A stretch of 64,000 nt of DNA from Taenia hydatigena (taxonomy: Eukaryota > Platyhelminthes > Cestoda > Cyclophyllidea > Taeniidae). The stretch spans positions 1,054,001 to 1,118,000 of the forward strand of contig JADWOT020001577.1 of assembly GCA_036345935.2 (NCBI GenBank), written 5' to 3'. The position numbers were made by a program, and so were the translations under genes. Positions 22,536-36,830 of the stretch are shown here, piece by piece; the stretch's first letter is position 1, and each line of letters begins with the position of its first letter. A model generated the notes under the pieces. The model was not told where the DNA came from. It searched no databases and was given only the letters and a program-made list of their open reading frames with translations.

Positions 22536-23924
22536 AGCCATGCTGTCTCTAATTTACACAAACTAGTGCGCGTTGAAGCTGATAGAAATTATTTAGTTGC
22601 TATTATTGGACCGATATCTAAACCAAGGGTGGTTAGAGGCAAATAACCCCAACATTTACCTTAGGACTTGGTAACGGCTATTTGACGTATGGCGTGTACG
22701 TGCTTAAGTGCAACAGCAATGATCGCATACGAGTAAAAGGAGGGCCTAAGATGCGTTAACTCAAAAGCATGGGAAAATCGTGCTAAGATGGGCTTCATGA
22801 AGTTAGAATCACGATGTTGTGCCGCCATGGTGACGCTCTCTGTAGATGGCTGGCTATCTGCCCAAAATTATGTTTCGTATTGTCCACACTTGTCCTAGAA
22901 TCGTTTAAAAGTATAGCCTCATTAGCCAAATGCAAAATGTTTACGGTGTTGAATCGCACAACGGCTAAAGGGATAGCAGCGAGGGATTACATGTTTACAG
23001 TATATTTACAGCACACTTTGACCTAAGATCCTATCAGCGCAATGGTTAACATCTGTGGCATCCCTGTAGTTTACTTACTATGATCGTGTATTAGATGGCT
23101 ACAAAGCCTGTCATTTAGAAGCAAAATTATTTTAGGCACCCTTCCCTTCCAGCGTCATCTCATTAAAGACGCCACGCATTTAGTGGTTTAGAGGTGAATC
23201 AAAACATAAATTGATAAAATTGTTCAAAAATTTAATGCAAGTGCAGCACGGATTTGAATCAGGTTTAAAACAGAGTGACTAACATTGTGAGAATGTCCAG
23301 TTTGTTAACATCAAGGCATCGCTGCTGGCTGGATGCAGATAATTGTTAAATAGGAATTATGATCAGCAGGCCAACGGGCCTAAACCACAAAAATTGTAGA
23401 ATCCACTGCACAATCGACGTGGAATATACAAAGTTCGAGAAGATAGTGACTGCAAAGCACAAAGTCACCTGGAATTATTCATTGTGGTTCCAATATTTAC
23501 TGCCTCTAAATTTAAAATGTGATGGATTAAAGTTAGCTCGACCATGCATGATTTCCGAGTTCATTTTTGCGCTAAAATGTGGCGGTCAACTAATGTTGAT
23601 TTGATGTGGACCATCTATCATATTCGAAGGAACAGTCTAGATTAACCCAACCGTTTCAGACTACTTCGAATTCCGGACATCTCCAAGACCAGGCATAACT
23701 ACCACATCTTCCAATTTAGGTAATCGATCCTAGTGTCGTTTCATTTCGTCACATGTTTTGCGGCCAACCAAGTGTTCATTACCCATTGCTTGATCACAAC
23801 AGTGAAAACATAGACTGTGTGAAATGTGCATTAATTTATTTGCTTTGACATGCTCTAAAGTAGGTACGTTCGACAAAGTAAATTGCAATAAATATCACTT
23901 AAAAATTAGAACGACTAAAACGCC
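22536..23924. other. No recognisable gene
   Basis: Only short unrelated open frames. The last part (about 23740-23924) resembles, on the minus strand, the 3' flank of copy C (21415-21500), as expected for DNA behind the minus-strand pseudogene that follows. Confidence 0.45.
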
Positions 23925-24760
23925 CTCTTGATTGGTTGAGTTGATGGTGTCTTCGTCGTATGTCGTGTTGACTAAGGAAGTAGTGGGAATATCATTCGTA
24001 ACTGTGGCTGTAGCAGGAGTGGAGAATAGACATATTGCAAGGTGTCGATTGAGCGGAAGGCTCCAGCTGAATGATGCAAATGCGCCAGCAGATTCGAACG
24101 ATCGGCAAAGGCGTGTTGCAGGTGGGACAGACGAAGGGCTTCTCGCTTATGTGCGTGCGCTCGTGACCTTAAAGACTCCGTTTGCGCACAAATGCCTTGC
24201 CACAGAAGCCACATCTCCACGAAAGTGAATGATTTTGCCAATGCGATCGCAGAGAGGAATCGCTGTTATGTCTTCACACACTCCCAGCACTTCCATTTCG
24301 GTCGTACATATCCATTCATAAACCTTATCGCTCGCATCATTACGAATTGTGGAAGAACCGGTGCTGCCATTATTCTAGTCGTTGTCAATCATCGCACCAT
24401 TAATAGTGGAATGAGAAACCCAACTCTTTGGGAAGTCGGAGGCATCACCGTACGCAAAATCGAACATAAACTTTGAAAACAGGTAGTGATAGAAGGGAAG
24501 GCAAACGGAGGCCCGCAGGCCAACTCTACCAGGCTGTTGTAGAAGGGACCGACATGGAACTTAGGGTGCTATCAAGGAACGAGGATTGACAGGTGGAGCA
24601 TGAAATTGTGAAAGCGCTTCGACTCGGCCGATCGACAAAAAGAGGATGAGGACATGGGTTGATGAAAAGGATGAAAAAGTAAATCCTCTATAGGGATCTG
24701 TTCAATAAACCCACGTTCAAGTTGTGGCGATGAAGTGGTATTAAAGAAAACTGTTAAATA
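23925..24760 (-). pseudogene. Copy D: Snail-like zinc-finger pseudogene, 5' truncated
   Basis: On the minus strand the sequence follows exon 2 of the family. Finger 2 reads SWRCGFCGKAFVRKRSL and then TAA where Gln stands in the other copies, followed by GHERTH. One base is lost in finger 3 just after its second Cys, which shifts the frame before FADRSN. The linker and the C-terminal tail are recognisable but diverged. Exon 1, the intron and the promoter are missing: family similarity stops near 24760, and the duplicated block 24785-25330 starts right beside it. Finger 2 keeps the core Phe that A and B have changed to Cys. Not functional. Confidence 0.75.
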
Positions 24761-24784
24761 AGCAGTAGAATAGTCGGCAAGGTT

Positions 24785-27700
24785 TACTGCAGCGATTTAA
24801 GGGACTGCATTTACACCAAATGCAGCTGTGAGAATTAAAAATCAGCAATTTTATCGTGATAAGGTTCTGAGTGACCTAATTTTAGTGATTTTGTTTAGGC
24901 TCATTCGGCACCACTCTTTATCTCCTCCTACTTATTCGTAGGCACCTCCCACCAAATTACAAATATCAACTTTGCCAGTGAATTGTGCCGAACAATCAAT
25001 AACAATGCAGACAATTCCTTCTTGGGGCTTAAATAGGTCAAGTGGATAAGGGTAATCAAAAGCTTATGGCAAGAGACCAGTGCAACCCTCCTTTTACTTG
25101 AGTGATCTTTTGGCACTGTCAATCCTCACAATTATAGGATTTTTGTTAAGCTCCAATGCACGCATATTGGTCCGATTTCTGGTAAATTGTATTGACTTCA
25201 TATCTTTGGGATGTTGTACACGGAAGACCTCAAGTCCTTATAATATTCATGAGATCGACACCTGGAAATCATAGCAGAACTTCGCCATCATTCCCTTGAT
25301 GACTAGTTAGTCCTCTCTTCCCTTTCCCAAGGTATCAACCTTGACTGCGAATATATGGGTGCGTCACCATAGGCAAACTCTGCTAGAAATCTTGTTTTTT
25401 TCCTGTCCGAACACGCATGCTTTGGTGAAACCAATGAGGCCTGACATGATTAACAGCCCTGCCTACTTGGATGGGTATTGCCCACACATGAGGGACCTAT
25501 TGCAAGGGCAATGTTATTGCCGAACTCGGTAAAAGCAGGCCGAGTGTTTTCTTCTTCCACCCTCCAAAGGTCGCGATACGTAGCATTAGTGCAATGGGTT
25601 CGCATCGCAGCCCTCTTCCTCCTCGACACACACACGTCTGCTCGCTCCGTTGACTCACACTCTAAAAGACTCGAAGGCTAAGAACTCGGTGAATGGATTA
25701 AAAAGCGAAGCGTCCTTTGGGATAGCAGTTTAGGGGGCGTAGTATGGGGTAGTGAGGCTCACAAGGAGAGTCGATAAGTTGGGTGGAAGTTCATGATTAA
25801 CTATCTAATTGAATATCCTTTTTCTCCTGACTAACTCAAACACGTCCAAAGCAAGAAGCGACCTGCAAAAGAAGGTGCAGCATAAAAGTTGATCAAATAT
25901 GCAACCGTACTTCACTGAAGAGCGGAGTTGCCACAGATTAGCAGACACAGTACTCAGCAACGGATTTAGCCCAAATTCGCTCCCCTCTTTTCGGTTATTC
26001 TAAAATAATGTTGCATCCTATTGGATAATTGACGTCTTTACCCCACCTATTTCCCAAACAAGCCAGACACTCGTTTTCTGGAAGGATGGACTTAGAGCTT
26101 TTTTGGGGTCAGCCTATTCGATTTTTGCAATTCGTCTGCAGTATCGTTGCTAGTTACCTCGCTAAATTCCACGCTCCCTGAGTTTTCATATAGAGCTCAC
26201 GCTTAGTGTGGGCCAAAATGCTCGTAGATGGAGATGAGGATCCAATATCTGTGATATGTGACTTATGTGGGTAGTAGAGTAGAATAGTGTCACAAATGCC
26301 TTCACAATTATTTGCCGTTGGGTGTTTGGATAGTATAACGGGTTTTAATGCAATAAAGCCATCCTTTAAAGTAGTTAACATTTGAGAGGACAATTTTTGA
26401 TTAGGTTATGTTAAAAGTAGTACGAATTTCAAAGCTTGCAACGAATAGATCCTTGGCGTTTTCTTAATGCAACAATTGTGTATGGTACTGATCGTCCTTT
26501 TGACGAGCGATTTCGGCTAGACATACCAGACGATAGCAAACCACTGCGACAGATTTCGTGTAATAACCTTGCTATTTGACCTTGCCAGTCTGCTTTACTG
26601 GCCCTAAGTTATCCTTTAAAAAGAAGTAGGAGCATACTGACGCGCATGCAGGGAATGCCAAATAATGCAATCTATTTTGAGTACAAGTGTATGTATAAAA
26701 CAGAATCCGGCTGCATTGTGTGATAAGCGTCAGATGTGACTGCTATTATAGTGGAAGCCATAGCGAGGGCAGCGAAAGTGGCAGCTAAAACGCATGTTAC
26801 TGGTGTATTCTTCGAGCCATCGTTTGCAGAATTCATCGCCATCTAATTCATACCCTCCAGCATACAGCTATATTTTTAGAGTAGCGTGGGGGTGCACTAA
26901 ACAGACTTCCATGTCACCCACGTGCTATGTGGGTTTGATCACATGAAATGCTGCAAAGTTGCTTTATTTGATAGACTGTTGCATCACCTAGCCACCTGGA
27001 AGGCTATTGCGATGGAATGCTTCTGGCACACTGACATTTAATGCTCAAATGCACGATGTGGGTGTGCTTAGACGAGTTCTATCCTTACATTCAGCCCAAA
27101 GACAAGGTCCCTGGTTGTCACGATGGCATAATGGCTGTGAATGGCTAACATTATTGTAGGAATAAGAGGTTTGAATGATTTCATTAAGGAGCAATTTGGA
27201 AGGTGAAAATATGAGAACACGGCTTCTTTGCTTCTGTCTGCCAAAACCGTGGCATCTATTTGATGTTTGCCGGAAATTCTTAAGGTCACTGTAGGAGTGG
27301 TGCAGTCCATCATGACTATATGCTTGCGAAATAGTATTTAAAGTAGACTGCAAACGATTGGAAGCGGGTAGCAAAAGAGTGAATGAGCTTGGGTTCGGAG
27401 CAAAGCAAATCTGTGCGATATGGCAGGTTTCGGAGTAGATGGTAGAGAGATTATGAGAAATTAATCCAGCACAACTTCCACCGGGCGCAATTGGCATGCA
27501 CATCTCGTGCGTTATGAGGATGAGGCTAGAGTGGTTGTATTTCACCTATCCACTTGCCTGTTAGACAAGTCCGCATACCTGCGACCTCCTCATCATGAAA
27601 AGTGTTTTATTAACAGATGGCAATAACTTATTGCTGACACTGGGAACCATTCTTTTATACGAACAACCTACATGCCCCCCTCTTGCCTAGGTGTACACTA

Positions 27701-29230
27701 GCCGATGACTAAATCGGTATGATTACTAGCTTATGATGCTTTGCGAACGGCTTCTAAATCACCTCTGATTTCTTCTCAAAGCAGAAGCAAGAAGCAGCGC
27801 TGGGGATCAACAACTCCGATGACTTTGTGGTCGTTGATGCTCCACACTAATTCGTGGGTGTGGAGGGTTACAAATGTATACCTAAAGGACACACACCGTT
27901 GACGGTTCTGTTCACATTTGGTTTGGTAACCTCTTGTGTGGGACAACAAAATTCAAGAGAAAATATCTGTTAAGCAAACTTAGATATGATTTGGGTGGGT
28001 GCACAACCTCAATACTTTGTACATTTTGATGGTCATGTGTCTTAAAAGAAAAGAATAGACTGATCTCATTCATGCAGGCTATAGACACACGAGGAACCTC
28101 CATCACCCGAAATGTTCAATTGGTAGCATTGGTAAAAATTGAATGGCCTTTTCCTCGTAGGATTAAGTTATTTTATCTTATGCTTTTGAAAAAAACTCGT
28201 CCTTTTAAATAATTTTTCTATAATCATAAGTAATTAGTTGTCAAATGAGCGGTTTTACATCAATCAGAGCGCTGCATTCATTTGAAGCAAAATTTAGATC
28301 GGGTGCGTTGGACAAAAAAGCAAATGCTGTCAAATCTTTGTCAGAACTGCAAAAGCCGCTGTGTTAAATGATTTTACCACAGAATAAATGTCCAAAGGAA
28401 GAGTGCTTGGCACATGAACTATGCTTGATGTAATTGGCAAATAAAACACAAGCAGGATTATACTTACAGCATGCCAAGTGCGGTTTCCAACAAAGACTCG
28501 AGTGATTGAGAAAGAGAGATACGTCGAATGAAAAAGCAACACGCGAAAAAAGCTGCTGATTTAAAGAGGGACATTACAAATATGCTTCGTTATTTTGCTT
28601 TCCATTTCGATGGTAGGATATGGAAGTGTTTTCCTCTTTTCACAGTTAGAGCCATTGGCCTTGCTAAAGTGTGTACGTTCTCTGATTGGAACAATGATGA
28701 TAGGAGTTGCCTCGCCATCAGATCTTCCCACCAAAAGACGAACTTGACGCAAGAGTACCAGACTAGAAATCAGGTGCCAAAATATGGAAAGAATGTTACT
28801 AAAGAACGCTCAGGAAAGTGTTTTATTCCATGTGAACTACAAAAAGACATTGCTCAACTGAATTTATGCTTTCGCATTCCTATGGAAATATTAGTAGTGC
28901 TGAGTAAATTTCACTCTTGCCAAATCAGATGATTCCAGTAACATTAGAGGCCTATGCGTGGAATCCACCATGTATAATAAGTCAGCTACATCGACATCAC
29001 AAAATAAATAGTGGCGTCACAAGTGGTAAAGAGAAGACGAAAGGATAGCTTAAAGAGAAGCGATTCTTCCCCTCCACTGACACATGACTACACATCAACA
29101 CTGAGGGCAATCATTGCATCCCCCTACAGGCAATGAAGTCCCAAACCGTCATGGTGGTTAGCTGATACAACAAGAAGTACCTCCTTTCAACGAGATGAAA
29201 TCACTCTCATTCATTAAGTGTGTTGATAAC
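24785..29230. repeat. Old segmental duplication, collinear with 55525-59100
   Basis: Three or four anchors occur in the same order and orientation: 24785-25330 with 55525-56060 (AAGGGACTGCATTTA at about 24797 and 55542), about 27200-27600 with 56220-56520 (weak), a TTTTATCTTATGC match near 28170 and 57708, and 28500-29230 with 58310-59100. The block is 4.4 kb here and 3.6 kb there, so large indels are present. No gene is recognisable. The 166-codon minus-strand frame at 27045-27545 is the longest here; it matches no family and its counterpart at 56.2-56.5 kb is much changed, so I do not call it. Confidence 0.6.
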
Positions 29231-30969
29231 AGATGTGACCAAATTAATGCCTGTGTTGAGAAGAGAATAAGCTCATGAAGATGGAAAGACACAATTCCTG
29301 TTAATTTCTGTCTTAGATCAAATTTCATTATTTTATTAAAGGAAAGCATCTGTGGCGAAATAAATGGATGCGAGAAACAACCCGATCTACTTGCATTTAA
29401 ATAGATTTTGGTCGATAAGTAGGTGGTGGCACAGCCGATGCTCGAACTATAAAATGCGAGCAGCAGGAGTCATTGGTTTCAGACGCTTAAGCCAACAAGG
29501 CAAATAATGCACAATATTTCTGATGTGAATACGCTATGGCTCCTTTAGACGATATAAACCAAATCAATAAAGGTTACGGCTACTGTTTTGGACCGGCCAG
29601 GCCAAACTCAGTATGCATGAGGGATGCACCCTAGCCGCGTCCACTACATCCAACAAAAATTGTAGGCAGTTGGTCAAGTGGCAAGTGAAAACCATGACGG
29701 GGCATGTAAGGAGTGCCGATAAAGCATGAGGTTAATACGGGATTCACTAAGAAATACATGACGTTAAAAGCCATCAAGTGGTACCCTCGCTGGGATGTAT
29801 ATTGAATTGCTATAGGTATATTGGAAGATAAATTAGGAAACAGCTCATATTTTAAATATTACAAAAAATTAATCATGCATTTCTTATCTGGCTTGCAAAT
29901 GGAGCCTTTTCGTCAGCCACGCAGAAGGGACGGATGCTGTTGGATCTACATGGATCAGTGCCTAGGTCAGAAAGGTGCTGAGGTTAAAAGAAGTTCCTGT
30001 CAAGATCCCTAGTCATGTGTGGCGTGAAGATCTAAGAGACACAGCCCTACATAAATGGAGACTTTGGATTTATCATTGGATCAGATCGCTCCTAATTAAA
30101 TTTTATTCTGTGACTTGCAGTGACCTTCGCTGATGCTATAATTAGCCTGCTCGCATGTCGAAATCCTTCATAATAAGGTTGGCAAGAGCGTCTTTTGTGG
30201 TTGTAAAAAGGTAAAAAAATAATGTCTAATGAGACTTGTTTTGCATACTAGTGAGCTGCAAGCGCCTCAAATCTGGCCGTTGAATAAAAGGCATTGATTT
30301 TCTTTTTAGCACACAAGCTGGGAGGGGCAGACGAAGTAGGTAGCCAGGACAATTGTTGCGTGAACATCGCCTCGTGACATTGAACTCAACCCAGCAGTAG
30401 TGAAGGTTACGTTTCTGGTAATCGGTACACAGTGTGTGCTACACTTAAAAGATCCCTTTCGAATGGAACGCTGGTAAGGCAAATATAGGTAATTCGTTTT
30501 CTGTGCAGTCTTATTCCTTAGCCGCTCTTACTATAATTCTGCCTTTATTACCAATTCGCCCGTTCTACTACTGCTGTTTGCATAAAGATATACAAATCTC
30601 GCATTATTGTTGCGCAACAAAATGCCAAAGAAAAGAGGGTGTATGCGTTGCATTATCGAAGAACCAATGATGGATTATGTCTAATAAATCCAAACGCGAA
30701 TTTGCCTGCTGACTTCATTAGGCGTATTACCCGTCTGATATGCAGCAGTGGTAGCAGGTCTAAATGCAAAAAACCTTTAGATTCTAATCACTTCAGGTGG
30801 GCTTTACTGTATGAAACGGTATGGCAATTGCCGAAAGAGGATGCCGGACATGCATAATGGTAATCGGCCTTTCGAAAATTTGCTGGCTCCGAGAGAGACA
30901 TTGCATAATCCGCTTACTCGTCTGTACCTAGAAAAAGGTTGAAGATATTCTCTGAAGCCTATGGGATTT
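29231..30969. other. No recognisable gene
   Basis: Open frames of 72 codons or fewer, no repeats I could pair and no RNA gene that I could fold by eye. Confidence 0.45.
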
Positions 30970-31630
30970 TGCAAGTTTAAAAATAGAATTGCATTGGTCT
31001 TTATTTAATATTGCATTCAAGCGTTCCAACTTGACGCGCAACCGGCCTACGTCTGCGCCAGCTGATTATGTGGTGACGGTAGAATGGCGGTGGATTCGAA
31101 ATGAATTAGACTGCAGGCCATAGAATTCAATACAAAATACAATTTTAAGCATAAAATTGACACTTCGCAAAGCAACACCCATGGATGACATTGCAAGGAG
31201 GGCTCTTAAAGTTAACTATCGTGCTTACAATGCAGTCGACCCACGCTCTGTTAGAACCGGTACTCCTGTTTCGAGAATCCATTTATTTGAATGATACGAT
31301 GAGGCAAGTGAATATTCGTATATGGGTAAAAACGATGCAAAGGCTAAGAAACAACGATAAATATACTCTTTCAAATGGGTTTAGTTAAAATCCTCTCACC
31401 AGAGACTCCAATAAAGCCGTTGATCAAAATACCAGATTGAGTTTGTAGAGTCACACCCAATTGGAATTTAATTAATTGATAGTTTTGACTAGCAAGTAAG
31501 GAGAGTCAAAAAACTGCCACTGACACCAATGGTAAGAGCAATGCTCAGAAATCTAAAATCCTGTTGCGTCTATTTCACACTAATGCTTATTAGAGGTGAA
31601 AGTTGCAGCATCGATGACAGGGGAAATACT
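30970..31630. repeat. Direct repeat, partner of 36290-36830
   Basis: Diverged but ordered similarity. Anchors are CAGGCCATAGAATT near 31114 against CATGCCATAGAATT near 36450, a shared region around 31130-31170 with ATTGACACTTC against AGTGGCACTTC, and TGCTTATTAGAGGTGAAAG against TAGCGAGGTGAAAG near 31590 and 36785. No protein is recognisable in either copy. Confidence 0.6.
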
Positions 31631-34600
31631 AAATGATGGTCTAAATAAGGACCACACTGCACACCTTTATATCGCTAATCAAGGGTAGTTGTACCTTCCT
31701 TTCACAGGCATTTCAGCTCTAATCTGCTGCGAAGAAACTCCAATGCTAAAGATATTCTTCTTTTCAAACATGCCCATCTAATACGGTTTGGAAAGGACGT
31801 ACCTCACTCTTAAGTAGTAATTGTATTAAAAGCTTCGGTCCCCGAACTATATTTTGACCAAGATGCTGCCAAAAATCGCAAAATTGTATAGGTCTTATCC
31901 CATTTTTTCCGCCATCTTTCACGTTCTTTTACGTAACCATTATTAGCACGACAAATTGTCGCGTGATCACGTCACGAAGTGTGGGCAATCGGAGAATAAG
32001 GCAAGAAGAAACAAAAAAGAATGCATGCAATTGTGCAAATAGAAAGTGACGGTATCAGTGCTAGTGTTATAAAATTAGGTGAATATTCGTAGGAGTACTT
32101 CTTGCGCCTACTTCGACTCACTTTCTTTAAAGCGAAAAGTTTCACGAGCATTACTCTTTGTCTAGCACTTAAGCAGTTGCAGAGTCATGCGTTTCCATAA
32201 GGACAAGTGAATCACCTCAGTCTCTCTTCATAATGGATTTTTAATGCGCAATTTTTCACCCGCCCGGGTCTGTGCATTGTACAATACTTAAACAAGCGCA
32301 AACGGCATTGCAGTGTGAAACATGCTGCCCCATAAATTCAATCTCCATCCCCCACTTAGGATCAAATCATGCAGTTTCATTTGGCTACTCTTTCATTAAG
32401 GATGGTGAAAACAACTGTGTCCAAATTGTAGCTTATCCCTCGAGCATTCCTTTGCGCAGTCTTATTGCTTTCGCTTAGTATGCGTCTTTAACTCATGAAC
32501 CAAATTTTATTGAGATCGATTTAACGCTTCCTGCTTGGAAAGGACTCCATCACTGTACCGCAACGCGTCACCTGTCAAGTTTATGATGTCTCACAGCTCT
32601 TGCTAAGGAATATGTTATCAACAATACCGGATATCGGTCCATTAGGAAACAAGAAGATATTATCGTTTGTTTTTGGTGTAATTAAGCCCGAAGGGATGGC
32701 CAGATGTTTTTAAGTGTTTATGCGAGTTTAACCAAGACACGAATGGAGCCAGTACAAAACAGAATAAAATTAGGGAGGAACACGCAGTCAATAGGTGTTC
32801 GCATGATTATCAACGTGTCAACCAAACGATGGCAGCAATGCATGACATTGCCATCCATTCGTAGTTGGACACGTCTATGATCCTCACTTAACGAGAGTCA
32901 GTTGCCAACCTGAAATGGGGTTCGACGAAGCTCCTCGAGAGCTCTTGCCATCGCATAAACCACTGCGGATTGATGAGGTTTGAGAAAGAACAAATATCCT
33001 GATAGATGCATGAATTGCAAAACTTCTTGTTCTTGGCGATGAAAGGCGAATCGGGCAATCGCGTAGTCTACTAGAGTTCTTATTGAATGTTGTGTTGGTC
33101 ACGGTTTTGGCAATCACTTCTCTGCTTAAAAGATGCGCACTGTCTGAAGCTTCCACAGTTGAAAATAACTTACTCGTGGTTGCGAGAGCACAGGTACGTC
33201 TCATATGTGGTTTAACTACGGATTCTGGTGTGTCGATTACCTTCGGTCATGAGAAGAACTTACACCTCTGGAGAGGGATCATTATCATTTTGGTATTTGG
33301 CCGTCCTCTAACCGTTCGCGTAGGACAAATCTCGTACTAACTGAACATCAGATCACACGGAAACTCATCACCGCACACACTGCATAGATTATAGTGGTTG
33401 AACCGGGTGAGAATAAAGAATGGTCCGTACTTCGTGCAACCATAACATCAAACGCTTTTTTGAATTGAGTGCTTTGACTTGGATGGTACCCCGATATTCA
33501 ATACAATATTTGTTTTTGCATTCTAAACGCTCGTGCATGGGTAATAAATAGAGGCAAGCGGATGCAGCGTCTCTCACCATTTCTATTCCTTTTGGGTGAA
33601 GAATCTACTTTTTGCTTGCCTGACACAGATTAAGGGCAGGTGCAATCAGTTGAAGGAGAAAATAAATTAACCTAGGTGATTCCGGTAGGCATGGTCAATG
33701 CTTACAAATTCAAAGCTACCCTTTTCATTTTAAAATGTTCATCCAGTGAATCTAAGCAATGCACATTTTATGGCTTTCATAGATGGCAAACATCAAACGA
33801 ACAATGATAGCGATGGCTTAGGTAAGCATAACTGACGATCAGTGGGGACAGTTCTCGTAGGTATTAGCAATCATCTTAGACCTAAAATATTCTTACGTAA
33901 CAAACGACAGGCGGGCTTAAAGATAATTCATCTCCAATTAAGATTATCATTGAGACCACGCTAGTGTTTAATTATTGGATCGAATGCAGGAGACAGAGGA
34001 ATACACCGTCATGGATGTTCTCGGCGAGCCGAGTGGTTATCACCCTGAAATCTGTTTCGCTGCATTGCTACCTCACCATCCCAATGGAATGCCTGTGTCA
34101 CTTGCTTATTGTTCAATTGTCGGTTCCCGAACGATGCGGAGCTAATATCACACAAACTGGTGCCCACGCCCTGTGTCATTACAGCAGCATGGCCCTAACT
34201 GTCGTGTAAAATGTATGTCAAGCTAGGTGGATGGGTGAGGTCATAGTGGCAAAACACAACCACAAGACATGTCTGCTGCTTTATCATCCATTTGCAAGTT
34301 GTCTGCTGCTGATGGGTAAAGCATGCTGGAGGGTGCAACAAGGCTTACTGGAAAAGAGAAACGGTTCATTACTACTGTACTGATGGGTCCAAAAGGAGAA
34401 GACAAGCAACTTTGGTGAAACCCACAGACACTGAATCGCTTGTGATCAGTTCCAAAGCGGCTGCCTCCTTCTCTTCTGTCACAGTTGCATTGGCCTTTAA
34501 AATCAATCGAAATCTGAATGTACATGGACCCCAATTGTCTTCCTAGCTCACGTGCTTTTCACCAATAGCCATTTGTGCACTTAGTCTTGGTAATCTCCAA

Positions 34601-36289
34601 AAGGGTCGCGTCACATGATTGATGGAATTGGCTTCAAGGTATACATGTCTTTCGTCTGTTGGGACACAAAGGGACAAGGGAAATCAACTCAAAAGCTTCC
34701 ATGAAAAAAAGCATCGCGTCTTCACCACGGAGCATAGTTCGGTGGCAAATGTATAGTGTGTAGCCCATTTCGCATCACTGGATCCCTCACAATTCACTTC
34801 CATTGCATAATTGTCAATTTTGAGGGTGTGGAGATCCACCTACATTACGTAAAATGCATACCGCAGCCCTTTTGCACTCCATAAATGCTCCCTTTATCTC
34901 ATTCGTCATGGTCGGCAAAGAGCAAGCAGTGACTTAGTAGGACGGATTCCTTTAAATTTGGAGCACACTTAAGGCACTATGACCAAGAGCTGACTATGCA
35001 GTTAATGCAAAACCAATATTACTAAGAGTGTAGTGAATAGCCAACACAAAAACTTTGTAATCGTATACGGCTGCTTATTTGGTCACAAGCACACAAAAGA
35101 AAAGAGCTAGCACTTGGTACCGTTTAAATCCCATTCAACAGTGCAAATATTAACTAAGCTCCCCAACTAATAATCTGTTTCCATACAACCACCATACAGC
35201 TTAGAAAGCGGCGGTACTTCCATTGGTGACAGTATTTTTATGCAATGATTAGACAAACATATCGACGACACTCTTTGGCAAAGAAGAGTCTGCTGATCCG
35301 TAAGCATTCTTTAAAGCGACTTAAATTTATCACAACTCGTAAGAAGAATGTGGCCTACGATGTGTCGACATCATTCAAAGTCATGACATATATTGCAACC
35401 GAACCCTCATTCCTTCACATTCTTTACAAACGCATTTTGCATCAAATGAAATTACACCGTCAAGTTTAAGGACCCAAATTCCCCTAAACAACGATTGGTC
35501 TCACATCATGACCGTTTTTGCCGAGGAAGACAAAAACGTTTCTCGTTGTTGTAAGAGGACGAAAAATAACGGTTGAATGGTACTCGTGAATGAGGCAACA
35601 CTTCAGAGGAGGCGTGTTTGTGCTTATGGATTAGCAGGAGAGTACTTCTCATGTGAATCAGCGAAAAGCAAAGATTTTCCATTTCGCACAAAAGAAGAGA
35701 GGGAGAGAGAGATTAAATCGGTGGTCGCAATGGAAGCAAAGCAAACAGCACAAGGCAACAACGAACTTACCGCCGCAAGAAGGGGAGGCTGTGGCTCCAG
35801 CGGATGGTTAAATGTCCAGTGCTATGGGTCGGAGGTCCTTGAGGGTTAGGAGAATGGCAAGACAGGTGCAGGGTATTGGTGCTGTTTAGGTGAGAATTCC
35901 ATGCAGCTTTCTCCTAATGTCATAAATTTGTTTTCATTACTAGGTCGCTCGTCTCGCAACTACTATTTGCATAAATTAAAACAAACTTTGAATTATTTTG
36001 TGCACCAAGATAATGAATAGACGAGGGTGCATGTAGTTCCATGATGTCATTAGGCGTATCAATCACCAGAAAAGTGACAGTATTAGCAATCTGCATGCGA
36101 ATAACCTTTAACTCCTAACAAGTTAAGTGTCTAATGATGAGGAATGTCTTAGAACTCGCAGGATTAGGGGTTTGCACATACATGACAGTAACCGCCCTTG
36201 AGAAAGCCTACTAGCCATGCAACTGACATTACATAATCCACCTGCCAATCATTGTTAGACGAAAATGGGTATTAGCCCTTAAAACCGTT
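31631..36289. other. No recognisable gene
   Basis: Open frames up to 106 codons on both strands, mostly overlapping one another and without known motifs. A short purine-rich GA run lies near 35692-35712. I see nothing else. Confidence 0.45.
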
Positions 36290-36830
36290 GAATTCTATAA
36301 ATCCAAGGCCAATTTTAGTGATCTTTGCTTCGAAATTAAGTGCGAGTGTTTCTTTTCCATGTGTGATTGGCCTAATCGTACGCTAGTCAGTCGTGAGGTG
36401 GTGGCAGCGTAGTGGTTTGAGGTAGCGAACAATTTGAACTGAAATGGATTGCATGCCATAGAATTGGTATAAAAGCACAGTTTCAAGTGTCAAAGTGGCA
36501 CTTCATGTGGTAGCATTGATAGAGCAATGCGCAGAAAGCTTCTAAAGGTTAATAATCAGACTCAGAACGTGCTCAGACCTACTCATTGATGGAGCTGTTA
36601 CACTTGTAGGAGAACCCACTCAAGTTAATACGGAAAGAAAGCATATGAGTATTTGCATACGGATGAAAACAACGCGAAAACAAGAGAATAATGCTTAAAG
36701 CACTTTTCAGGTGAATTGTACTTAGAGTTCTGTCATCGAAGAGACGCGACATTCATTTTGAATCCAATTTATTAGCATTTCTGAGTAGCGAGGTGAAAGC
36801 AGGCAAAAAAACTTACTTGCACAGGCATTG
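36290..36830. repeat. Direct repeat, partner of 30970-31630
   Basis: See the partner block: the order of anchors is the same, with indels. The two copies lie about 5.3 kb apart. Confidence 0.6.

Noticed and set aside
25560..25640. A shared QWVRI-type peptide at 25.6 and 46.5 kb, suggesting a tRNA-derived SINE
   Set aside because: The match is short, there is no A/B-box pair or tail, and it could be chance.
27045..27545. 166-codon minus-strand frame, the longest outside the zinc-finger family
   Set aside because: Ser/His/Leu-rich, no known motif, and its weak counterpart at 56.2-56.5 kb is not conserved as protein.
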